Positions 40,701 through 48,019 of a DNA stretch of 50,338 nucleotides are shown one piece after another (positions within the stretch are counted from its first letter, which is position 1; every line of letters begins with the position of its first letter). The position numbers and the translations under genes are program-made. The notes below the pieces were generated by a model. It was not told the DNA's origin, made no database searches, and saw only the letters and a program-made list of their open reading frames with translations. Origin of the DNA: Acidobacteriota bacterium (GTDB lineage Bacteria > Acidobacteriota > Vicinamibacteria > Vicinamibacterales > SCN-69-37); the NCBI GenBank assembly GCA_009694745.1, contig SHUF01000017.1, positions 1 to 50,338 on the forward strand, given 5' to 3'.

Positions 40701-40729
40701 TTGACACTTTGTGAAACATTTCACACAAT
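40701..40729 (+). promoter_or_regulatory. Sigma70 promoter with CRP/FNR-like palindrome in the spacer
   Basis: TTGACA (40701-40706), a 17-base spacer and CACAAT (40724-40729). Within the spacer and running into the -10 box is TGTGAAACATTTCACA (40710-40725), an inverted repeat that fits the CRP-family consensus TGTGA-N6-TCACA. A regulator bound there would repress. A second -10-like TACAGT lies at 40754-40759. The driven gene starts at 40814. Confidence 0.7.
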
Positions 40730-40813
40730 TAACCCAATCGTTTCCGGCCCGACTACAGTAATTTGACCCGCACGGCTTCCTTTCCCCGGAAGCTGCTTGT
40801 CGACGCAAGACGA

Positions 40814-41647
40814 ATGTCCCGCCTTTGTAATTACTTCCTCATAGCTCTCTTCCTAAATACCTGGGCCGGGAACGAGCTATTTTCCCAGCCGGCTGGAACG
40901 CCGCAGGCCCGCGGCGAATGGGTGGCGCGCCAGGTGCAGGACCGCGACACCGGCAACGACGGCCGCTCCACCATGCGCATGCGCCTGTTCGACCGGCAGA
41001 GCCGAGTCCGCGAGCGCGTACTTTCCACTCTGAGCCTCAAGGGTGGGCCCGGCAAACCGGTACCCGGTGACCGCTCCCTGACGCGTTTCACGTACCCCAA
41101 CGACATCAACGGCACCGGCTTCCTCGTTTGGGAAAACCCGACTGGCGAAGACGAGCGCTTCCTCTACCTGCCGTCTCTGGGCCGGGTGCGCCGCATCGCG
41201 GGCAACGAAACCCAGGACAGCTTCGTCGGCAGCGACTTCACGTACGAAGACATTGGCGGGCGTGAGTTCAACGACTACACATACGCTCTGCTTGATGAGA
41301 CCAGCACATGGACAGCGCCCGACGGCGTGTCGCATCCCGCGTACCGTCTCGAATCGCGCGCGAAGGCCGCCGGCGCCCGGTTCCCTCGCGTGGTGTCGCT
41401 TGTGAGGAAGGACAACTTCGTTGTGGTTCATGGTGAAATCCACAACAGGCGCGACGAGCTGCAGAAAACCTATGCGGTGAAGAAGCTCGACCGCGTCAGC
41501 GGCATCTGGACGGTCATGGAGATGGTCATGTCCGACACCACGGCGCGCACGCGGACCGAGTTGGTGGTGGAGAAGATTGAATACAACGTCGGTCTCAAGG
41601 AAGCTGACTTCAGCCGGCGTGAACTCGAGCGGGGCGCGGACCGTTGA
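40814..41647 (+). CDS. Outer-membrane lipoprotein-sorting (LolA-like) protein
   Basis: A 277-residue exported protein. The N-terminus MSRLCNYFLIALFLNTWAGN is a signal peptide. The mature part, VQDRDTGNDGRSTMRMRLFD, SLTRFTYPNDINGTGFLVWE, DERFLYLPSLGRVRRIAGNE and SFVGSDFTYEDIGGREFNDY, matches the LolA-like sorting proteins that accompany MMPL exporters. C-terminal VVEKIEYNVGLKEADFSRRE completes the beta structure. I chose the ATG at 40814; an in-frame TTG at 40763 would add a lead without a signal peptide. Its stop overlaps the exporter start, giving a three-gene operon. Confidence 0.85.
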   Translation: MSRLCNYFLIALFLNTWAGNELFSQPAGTPQARGEWVARQVQDRDTGNDGRSTMRMRLFDRQSRVRERVLSTLSLKGGPGKPVPGDRSLTRFTYPNDINGTGFLVWENPTGEDERFLYLPSLGRVRRIAGNETQDSFVGSDFTYEDIGGREFNDYTYALLDETSTWTAPDGVSHPAYRLESRAKAAGARFPRVVSLVRKDNFVVVHGEIHNRRDELQKTYAVKKLDRVSGIWTVMEMVMSDTTARTRTELVVEKIEYNVGLKEADFSRRELERGADR

Positions 41648-43971
41648 GTCTTCGGGTCGCCCAGTTCATCTATCGATGGCGGCTCTACCTCTCAGGCGCG
41701 ATCGTCATTGGCGCGCTCATCCTGGCGCCGCGAGCGCAGATCCAGGTCATTGACAATGACCTGACCGCGTGGTTCTCGACAGACGACCCGGTGTACCAGG
41801 ACTACGTCCGCTTCAGGGACGAGTTCGGCGGCACCCGCACGGTCATCATTGCCATTGAGGCGCCGAGCCGCGAACGCCTGTTCAGCGCGGAAGGCTTCGC
41901 GTTTCTCGACAAGGTCAGCGGCGACATCGAACGCGTGCAGGCTGTGCTGCGCGTCAGCAGCCTGGCCACCGCCACGGTTGTGGACGTGCTGCCCTCATCT
42001 GGCGCTAATGACGACGGCGGCCTGCAGGTACGTCGCCTGATTAAAGACCTTGAAACAACGAGTCCGGGCGCCGTCGGACAGCGCGCCATGGACGACGAGC
42101 TCTTCCGCGGAGACCTGATCTCCGAGGACGGTACGGTCACGGCACTGATCTTGTTTTTCGATGAAGCCCGGATAGACGACGTGCGCGCCGAGGTGCTCAC
42201 CGAGATCCGGCGGCTGGTTGATACGCAATTGCCAGCCGGATTTAAGGCCCACTACAACGGCAGCCTCGAGATCACCGAGTGGTACAACCGGGTCACCCTC
42301 GCGAATCAAACCACTTTCACGCCGCCTATCCTCGCGCTGACCCTGCTCGCTCTGTTCGTGATGTTCCGGTCGGTGAAGAAGACGCTGCTGACCTTCGGTG
42401 CGATCCTCGTCAGCCTGCTGTGGACGCTCGGCCTCTACGACCTCTTCGGCTTCAGCTACAACGTGCTGAGCAGCATGATCATCCCTCTGGTGGTGGTGCT
42501 GGCTGTGGCAGACGATGTGCACATCCTGCAGCACTATGGGCTGGAGCGGCGCACCCGAAGCCGCGAGCAGGCGTTTGTCGGCACCGTCCGGCACCTGATG
42601 GCGCCGTTGTTCGGCGCGAGCGCCACAACCGCATTAGGCATGTTGTCGCTGGCCACAAGCCAGGTGGTGGCCGTGCGCGAGTTCGGGATCGGGTCGGCCA
42701 TCGGCGTGATGGTGGATTTCGGCATCTCGATCATCCTGGTGCCGACGCTGCTCGGGTGGGTGAAGGAAGAGCGGGTGGCGGCGCCTCAGGAGTCGTGGTT
42801 CCTTGAGCCCTTGCGAAAGGTGGCGATGTTCTCCACGCGTCACGCGCGAGCGGTCATGGCGGTCGTGATCGGGCTGGTGGTGCTGGCCGGGGTGGGCATG
42901 TCGCGCCTGCGGGTGGACACCAATCACATCAACTTCTTCAGTGAGCATCACGAGCTGTATACGTCGGCGCAGGTGATGGATAAGAAGCTCGCCGGGATCT
43001 ACACCTTCCAGGTCTTTCTGGAAGGGGTGCCCGAATCCATACAGCAGCCCGACATCCTCAAGCGCATAGACCGCTTGAGCACGGAGCTTGAGGCGTTGCC
43101 GTTTGTCAGGAAGGTCACATCGGTGGCCGACTACGTCAAGCGCGTGCACCGCGAGCTGAACGATGGCCGGCAAGAGGCTTTCGTGATTCCTGAGACGTCC
43201 GCAGAGGTTGCCCAGGAGTTGCTGGTCTTTGGGCTGGGCGACGAGGGCCGGGCTGAGCTTGAACGTATGGCGGCGAGCGATTTCTCACGAGCTCAGGTGA
43301 CGGTCAAGCTGGCCTCGATGAGTTCGGACCTGGTGTTTGAACAGGTGACTGAAGCAGACCGTCTGGCCCAACAGAGCTTCGCCGGGTCTGGAGTGAAGGC
43401 CACGGTGACGGGATCGGGCCGGTTGTTCAGCATGCTCGATCACTACCTGGTGCGGTCGCAGATTACGAGCTTCGCGACGGCGTTTGTCACTGTGTTCGGC
43501 GTTATTTTCCTCGTGTTCAGATCGTGGAGGTTCGGCCTCCTGTCGATCGCGCCGAACCTGGTGCCGGTGCTGGCCGTCTTCGGCGTCATGGGCTGGCTGG
43601 GCATTTCGCTTAACGTGGCTACTGTGATGGTGGCCAGTGTCGCGCTGGGCGTCGTTGATGACGACACCATCCATTTCATCAGTCGGTACAGGCGGGAGAC
43701 GGCTGCGGGAGCCACCACCGACGAGGCGATAGAGACTGCGACCACACAGGAGGGCCGAGCGGCGCTCACGACGGCTGTGATCAACTGCTGTGCGTTCGCG
43801 GTTCTGACGCTCTCGGAGTACCGGCCCAGCGCGTGGTTCGGCGGCCTGCTGGCTCTCACGATGGTCATGGCGTTCCTGTCCGAAGTGTTCATTCTTCCCG
43901 CGATGATCAAACTGTTCCCGATGCTGTTTGGCGCCGAGCGAGTGCACGCTCAGGGAGTCGGGCGCGCATGA
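41644..43971 (+). CDS. MMPL/RND-family exporter
   Basis: A 775-residue inner-membrane protein with the twofold RND plan: an N-terminal helix (YLSGAIVIGALILAPRAQIQ), a periplasmic domain (DLTAWFSTDDPVYQDYVRF), five helices around LALFVMFRSVKKTLLTFGAI and VVVLAVADDVHILQHYGLER, then a second copy starting at MAVVIGLVVLAGVGMSRLRV, with VFRSWRFGLLSIAPNLVPVL and VASVALGVVDDDTIHFISRY. The paired acidic residues in ADDVHI and DDDTIH are where RND pumps relay protons. The TTG start at 41644 overlaps the upstream stop. It is likely to move a lipid or sterol-like compound to the outer-membrane partner. Confidence 0.9.
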   Translation: MSLRVAQFIYRWRLYLSGAIVIGALILAPRAQIQVIDNDLTAWFSTDDPVYQDYVRFRDEFGGTRTVIIAIEAPSRERLFSAEGFAFLDKVSGDIERVQAVLRVSSLATATVVDVLPSSGANDDGGLQVRRLIKDLETTSPGAVGQRAMDDELFRGDLISEDGTVTALILFFDEARIDDVRAEVLTEIRRLVDTQLPAGFKAHYNGSLEITEWYNRVTLANQTTFTPPILALTLLALFVMFRSVKKTLLTFGAILVSLLWTLGLYDLFGFSYNVLSSMIIPLVVVLAVADDVHILQHYGLERRTRSREQAFVGTVRHLMAPLFGASATTALGMLSLATSQVVAVREFGIGSAIGVMVDFGISIILVPTLLGWVKEERVAAPQESWFLEPLRKVAMFSTRHARAVMAVVIGLVVLAGVGMSRLRVDTNHINFFSEHHELYTSAQVMDKKLAGIYTFQVFLEGVPESIQQPDILKRIDRLSTELEALPFVRKVTSVADYVKRVHRELNDGRQEAFVIPETSAEVAQELLVFGLGDEGRAELERMAASDFSRAQVTVKLASMSSDLVFEQVTEADRLAQQSFAGSGVKATVTGSGRLFSMLDHYLVRSQITSFATAFVTVFGVIFLVFRSWRFGLLSIAPNLVPVLAVFGVMGWLGISLNVATVMVASVALGVVDDDTIHFISRYRRETAAGATTDEAIETATTQEGRAALTTAVINCCAFAVLTLSEYRPSAWFGGLLALTMVMAFLSEVFILPAMIKLFPMLFGAERVHAQGVGRA

Positions 43972-45254
43972 GCGGCTGGTGGTTGATCTCCGCGCTTGTG
44001 GCCCAGGTGCCTGGGGCGCAGACCGCGGCCACGCCGCCTCCGCGGCCAGGCAACCTAGTGATTCATGGTGAGGTTTCGGCACTCGCGGTCACGTTCCCGA
44101 AGCAGGAGGACACCCGAGAACTGCGGACGCGCGCGCTGCTCGACATCACGGCATCGCCAATGCCGTGGCTGCGGCTGCGCGTTGAGGGAACGGCCGAGGT
44201 TCTGTGGGCCGACCGCGGCGGCAGCGTGGACGGGGCCATTGTAACAGTGCGAGACGCCTGGGCTGAGGTGCGGCAGGACCGCTTCGAAATTCGAGCGGGA
44301 TACGGACGCTTGGTGTGGGGCCGGCTCGACGAGGTCATGCCCTCGGATGTGATCAATCCGATCGACACAGCGACGTTCTTTCTCGAAGGCCGCACGGCCG
44401 CCCGGTTGCCGGTGGCATTCATGCGCAGCCGTGTGTTCCTGCCTGGCGAGACAACTGTCGAGGCGGTCGTCGCGTTGCCGGGCCGCAGGGGGAGGTTCGA
44501 TCGGCTAGACGAAAAGACCTCGCCGTTCAACCTGACGAGAGATCTCGTGTTGCCAGCGGGAGTGCCGGCGTCGGCGATTCGGCGCGAGTCGATTCCGGCG
44601 GCCTGGGCCAATCTGCAGGGAGGCGTCCGTGTGTCAACCACCGCCGGGCGTGTGGACATGAGCGTGTCGGCGTGGCGTGGGTTTGAAGGGTTTGGCCTGT
44701 TGAGCTTCGTGCCGTTCGTGTTGCCGGCGGGCTCCGGCCCCACACCGATGGTCGTGGGGCAGTTGGTCGAGAGTTATCCCCGGTTCACGATGATTGCAGC
44801 GGATGCGGAAACCGTACGCGGTGGTTGGGCGATCCGGGGCGAAGTGGCCGGGTTCGTGGACAAGACTCTTGACGGGCCGTTGGGTCCGATCAAAGGCAAG
44901 GCGATTGATGCCGGCGTTGGTGTGGACCGAGCGGCCGGCGACTTCCACGTATTTGGCTCAGTCGTGTGGCACCGCGAATGGTCATCCCTCTCGTCGTCTT
45001 ACACGCGCGATCACCTCAATGTGATTGCCTCACTTGACCGTCGTTTCTCTCGCGAGCGGTACCTGGTGCGGGTGTTCGGCGTGGCGAATCCCGAAGACCG
45101 GTCGGGATTCGTCCGCGGCCTTGCGTCATGGAGCGTGCGCGACAACCTGATGCTCGAAGGCTCCGGCGGCGCCTTCATCGGCCAGGGCACCGACACGATT
45201 GCGAGATTTGCGGGCCGGGACTTTGTTTCGGCCCGGATGAGATACCTCTTTTGA
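43968..45254 (+). CDS. Outer-membrane beta-barrel-like protein (DUF1302-like)
   Basis: A 428-residue protein with a short signal-like N-terminus (WWLISALVAQVPGAQTA) and alternating beta strands throughout: LRLRVEGTAEVLWADRGGSV, FEIRAGYGRLVWGRLDEVMP, SDVINPIDTATFFLEGRTAA. The last strand, FVSARMRYLF, ends in an aromatic residue as outer-membrane barrels do for BAM recognition. VWGRLDEVMPSDVINP followed by DTATFFLE resembles DUF1302-type proteins that travel with LolA-like and MMPL genes. It overlaps the exporter by four bases. A trans-envelope route from inner-membrane exporter to barrel is likely; the cargo is unknown. Confidence 0.75.
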   Translation: MSGWWLISALVAQVPGAQTAATPPPRPGNLVIHGEVSALAVTFPKQEDTRELRTRALLDITASPMPWLRLRVEGTAEVLWADRGGSVDGAIVTVRDAWAEVRQDRFEIRAGYGRLVWGRLDEVMPSDVINPIDTATFFLEGRTAARLPVAFMRSRVFLPGETTVEAVVALPGRRGRFDRLDEKTSPFNLTRDLVLPAGVPASAIRRESIPAAWANLQGGVRVSTTAGRVDMSVSAWRGFEGFGLLSFVPFVLPAGSGPTPMVVGQLVESYPRFTMIAADAETVRGGWAIRGEVAGFVDKTLDGPLGPIKGKAIDAGVGVDRAAGDFHVFGSVVWHREWSSLSSSYTRDHLNVIASLDRRFSRERYLVRVFGVANPEDRSGFVRGLASWSVRDNLMLEGSGGAFIGQGTDTIARFAGRDFVSARMRYLF

Positions 45255-45287
45255 GCAGCTTGGGTCCTGTGGAGACCTAGGTTTCTA

Positions 45288-45360
45288 GGGGAACGGGTGT
45301 CGATCTGTGGAAAACTCCACTCGATCAAATGGAGTTTTCCACAGGTTGACACCCGTCCCC
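45288..45360. repeat. Long inverted-repeat element, copy 2
   Basis: A 73-base inverted repeat with outer arms GGGGAACGGGTGTCGATCTG and its near complement at 45341-45360. The inner arms are GTGGAAAACTCCA and its complement TGGAGTTTTCCAC around a ten-base loop. The arms match copy 1 at 20255-20350; the centres differ. It overlaps the 5' end of the metallo-beta-lactamase gene that follows. Confidence 0.85.
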
Positions 45361-46104
45361 TTTCCTGCCCGAAACCCCGGAACCCTGACCGGCCCCGGGA
45401 ACAACACGTATCTGCTGGATGGCGCGGAGCCGACGCTGATCGATGCGGGCGTCGGCAAACCGGAACACATTGACGCCATCGCTGCGCATCTCGGTGGGCG
45501 CGCGTTGGTGCGCGTGCTGGTAACGCACGGGCATCCTGACCATGCATCGGGTGTTCCCGCGCTGCGCTCGCGTTGGCCGGGCATCGAGGCCTGCAAGTGG
45601 CTCGCGGCCCCTGAGTCCGGGTGGCGGCCTCTGCGTGACAACGAACGAGTTCGCGCCGGCGACACGTGGCTGTCAGTGGTGCACACACCGGGTCACGCGC
45701 CCGATCACGTGTGTTTCTGGCAGCCGGACACGCGCGAGGTGTACTGCGGAGACATGATGACCGCCACCACAACCATCATGGTGCCGCCAGCTGCGGGCGG
45801 TGGCAGCCTTCGGGCGTACCTTGACTCGCTGCGACGGCTGGCCGAGTTGCAGCCCGCGACGGCGTGGCCGGGACACGGACCCGTCATCAGCCGGCCCGTT
45901 GAACGCATCCACGAGTACCTGGCTCACCGCGCTGAACGCGAGCGCCAGATTGTGGCGTGTCTCGATGCGGGCGTCACCGACATCGACGCGATTGTTGCGT
46001 CCGTCTATACTGAAACGCCGCGGGCGTTGTGGCCTGCAGCCCGGCTCACCGTCGAGGCGCTACTCGAAAAATTGCGTGAGGATGGCCGACCGACCCATGG
46101 CTGA
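45307..46104 (+). CDS. Metallo-beta-lactamase-fold hydrolase (LACTB2-like), 5' end inside repeat
   Basis: A 265-residue hydrolase with VTHGHPDHASGVPALR (HxHxDH), VVHTPGHAPDHVCFW, VYCGDMMTATTTIMV and WPGHGPVISRPVERIHEYLA, the set typical of LACTB2-type enzymes; the C-terminal AHRAERERQIVACLDA and EALLEKLREDG agree. The first visible family sequence is ARNPGTLTGPGNNTYLLDG, which begins right after the repeat element. The codons upstream (ENSTRSNGVFHRLTPVPFP) are element DNA. Start could be the GTG at 45307, in the left arm, or the TTG at 45346, in the right arm. Either way the native start codon appears to have been replaced. Confidence 0.82.
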   Translation: MENSTRSNGVFHRLTPVPFPARNPGTLTGPGNNTYLLDGAEPTLIDAGVGKPEHIDAIAAHLGGRALVRVLVTHGHPDHASGVPALRSRWPGIEACKWLAAPESGWRPLRDNERVRAGDTWLSVVHTPGHAPDHVCFWQPDTREVYCGDMMTATTTIMVPPAAGGGSLRAYLDSLRRLAELQPATAWPGHGPVISRPVERIHEYLAHRAERERQIVACLDAGVTDIDAIVASVYTETPRALWPAARLTVEALLEKLREDGRPTHG

Positions 46105-46543
46105 TTCACCGACTTCCACCCTGGCCACCATTCGCCGCCTGTTGCTCGCATTGCTGGTATTCGGCATGGCCGGCACCACTGCCGAACTCTGGCTGATGGG
46201 CCACTACGAAGATTGGAAACAATTGATTCCGTTTGGTGTGATGGCCCTGTCCACACTGGCGGGCTTCTGGCACGGTTTTGCCAGGACCACCTCGTCCGCA
46301 AGCTTGTTTCGGCTCAGTATGTTGCTGCTGATGGTGGCCGGAGCCACCGGATCGGTGCTGCACTATCGGGCCAACATGGAGTTTCAGTTAGAGATGGACC
46401 CTACGATGGGCGGCATGGCACTCTTGTTGAAAGTGCTTCACGCCAAGGCGCCACCGGCGCTCGCGCCTGGAAACATGGCGCTGCTGGGTTTGCTGGGTCT
46501 TGTCAGTACATTGGGAATTTCTCGCGCGTTTCATAAGGAGTAG
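46097..46543 (+). CDS. Small four-helix membrane protein
   Basis: I do not recognise this 148-residue protein. It has four hydrophobic segments: LLLALLVFGMAGTTAELWLM, LIPFGVMALSTLAGFWHGFA, SLFRLSMLLLMVAGATGSVL and PGNMALLGLLGLVSTLGISR, with short loops. HYEDWKQLIP and HYRANMEFQLEMDP lie in the loops. The ATG at 46097 overlaps the hydrolase stop by eight bases; an ATG at 46082 is possible. It precedes the exported helix-hairpin-helix gene, three bases downstream, so the two may act together at the membrane. Confidence 0.75.
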   Translation: MADSPTSTLATIRRLLLALLVFGMAGTTAELWLMGHYEDWKQLIPFGVMALSTLAGFWHGFARTTSSASLFRLSMLLLMVAGATGSVLHYRANMEFQLEMDPTMGGMALLLKVLHAKAPPALAPGNMALLGLLGLVSTLGISRAFHKE

Positions 46544-46546
46544 CTC

Positions 46547-47191
46547 ATGTCCCGCTATCGTTCCGTGTTCGTCGGCGCCGTACTTGTTGGCGCACTCACG
46601 TTTGTTGCCGGGTCTACCACCCATGGCCAGGTGGGCGCGGGCCTGCTCGACACCAACCTGGTGCCCGAGGCTGAGCTCGTGGCGATGCCCGGCATGACCC
46701 CGGCTATTGCCAAGGCGCTCATCGCCGCGCGCCCGTTCCCAGGCATCGTGGACTTCAACACGTTCCTCGTGGGGCAGAAGCTCACCAAGGAGCAGATCGA
46801 CGCGTTTTACCTGAAGGCGTTCATCCATGTGAACCTGAACACCGGCACGCGCGATGAGATCCTGCTCGTGCCTGGCGCGGGCAATCGCATGGTGCGCGAG
46901 TTCGCCGAGTACCGGCCGTGGAAAACGTGGGGGCAGTTCGACAAGGAAATCAGCAAGTACGTCGGACAGCCTGAAACCGATCGCCTGAAGAAGTACGTTT
47001 TCATTCCGGTCAACCTCAACACGGCCACTGACGAAGAGATCATCAGCATTCCTGGCGCAGGCCGCCGGATGGTGCGCGAGTTCAAGGAATACCGCCCCTG
47101 GAAGACCAAGGAGCAGTTCGAGAAAGAGATTGGCAAGTACGTGGATGCCAAGGAAGTGGCGCGCCTGTGGCGCTTCGTCGTGATCCAGTAA
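46547..47191 (+). CDS. Exported helix-hairpin-helix protein (ComEA-like repeats)
   Basis: A 214-residue protein with a signal peptide (VFVGAVLVGALTFVAGSTTH) and three helix-hairpin-helix units: ELVAMPGMTPAIAKALIAAR, DEILLVPGAGNRMVREFAEY and EEIISIPGAGRRMVREFKEY, the last two preceded by HVNLNTGTR and PVNLNTATD as in ComEA. Units two and three are near copies, including RPWKTWGQFDKEISKYV and RPWKTKEQFEKEIGKYV. ComEA binds incoming DNA outside the membrane, but no transport genes are in view. AAGGAG stands seven bases before the ATG at 46547. Confidence 0.88.
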   Translation: MSRYRSVFVGAVLVGALTFVAGSTTHGQVGAGLLDTNLVPEAELVAMPGMTPAIAKALIAARPFPGIVDFNTFLVGQKLTKEQIDAFYLKAFIHVNLNTGTRDEILLVPGAGNRMVREFAEYRPWKTWGQFDKEISKYVGQPETDRLKKYVFIPVNLNTATDEEIISIPGAGRRMVREFKEYRPWKTKEQFEKEIGKYVDAKEVARLWRFVVIQ

Positions 47192-47193
47192 CG

Positions 47194-48000
47194 ATGCTTC
47201 TTGTCACGCCTGAGGTCCTGCACAAGGAACTGCAGGGCGCACAGCCTCCGTTGCTTCTGGACCTGAGACCCGCAGAGGAATTCGCCGCCGGCCATCTGGC
47301 CACGGGCATTCACCTGGATCTTTGGGGCCTGAGCCTCATCGACACCAGTGAAGCGCCATTGCGCGCCTTCATGTGGATGGTCGGTCATCTCTTCTCGCTA
47401 CGTGGCGTGACGCCCGATCGGCCGGTCGTGGTCTACGAAAGCAATTCTGGAATGCGCGCGGCCCGCGCGTTCTGGTTTCTCGAATATCTCGGTCACCCGA
47501 ATGTGCGTGTGCTCGACGGCGGCGTGGTTGCCTGGACCCGCGCGAGCCTTCCACTGACAACCGCCGCCGTTGCGTCTGTGCCAAGCACCTGGCATGGCGA
47601 AACCGACCCCAGCCGATTGGCCACATGGTCCGACGTGAAAGAGCGGCTCGGCAAAATGGAAACCGCCATCGTCGATACCCGTAGCGAAGCGGAGTACTAC
47701 GGTGAGGCCGTTCGCGCCAAACGCGGCGGCGCCGTTCCCGGTGCCGTGAACCTCGAGTGGACGAACAATCTCGCGCCTGACGGCACCTACAAGTCCAGCG
47801 ACGCGTTGAAGGCCATGTACGCGGCGCTTGGCGTCACACCAGACCGCGAGGTCGTCACGTACTGCCAGGGCGGCTACCGCGCCGCTCACACCTACCTCGC
47901 ACTTCGCCTGGCCGGCTTCCCACGCGTCCGCAATTACACAGGGTCGTGGAAAGAGTGGGGCGACAGGGAAGACCTGCCGCTTGAAAGACCCAAGCGGTAA
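47194..48000 (+). CDS. Two-domain rhodanese sulfurtransferase
   Basis: A 268-residue protein with two rhodanese domains, thiosulfate/3-mercaptopyruvate sulfurtransferase type. Domain one: LLLDLRPAEEFAAGHLATGI, with VVVYESNSGMRAARAFWFLE where the catalytic cysteine would be, so it is inactive. Domain two: AIVDTRSEAEYYGEAVRAKR, GAVPGAVNLEWTNN and the active loop VVTYCQGGYRAAHTYLALRL with the sulfur-carrying cysteine, then NYTGSWKEWGDREDLPLE. This one-inactive, one-active plan is normal for the family. It starts two bases after the helix-hairpin-helix stop and is the last gene of the run. Confidence 0.92.
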   Translation: MLLVTPEVLHKELQGAQPPLLLDLRPAEEFAAGHLATGIHLDLWGLSLIDTSEAPLRAFMWMVGHLFSLRGVTPDRPVVVYESNSGMRAARAFWFLEYLGHPNVRVLDGGVVAWTRASLPLTTAAVASVPSTWHGETDPSRLATWSDVKERLGKMETAIVDTRSEAEYYGEAVRAKRGGAVPGAVNLEWTNNLAPDGTYKSSDALKAMYAALGVTPDREVVTYCQGGYRAAHTYLALRLAGFPRVRNYTGSWKEWGDREDLPLERPKR

Positions 48001-48001
48001 C

Positions 48002-48019
48002 GGTCCAGGGTCCAGGGTC
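48002..48019. repeat. GGTCCAG short tandem repeat
   Basis: GGTCCAGGGTCCAGGGTC fills the 19 bases between the convergent stops of the rhodanese and penicillin acylase genes. Similar tracts follow the E2 gene (12915-12934) and overlap the 3' end of the dehydrogenase-like gene (about 13679-13709). Confidence 0.6.
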
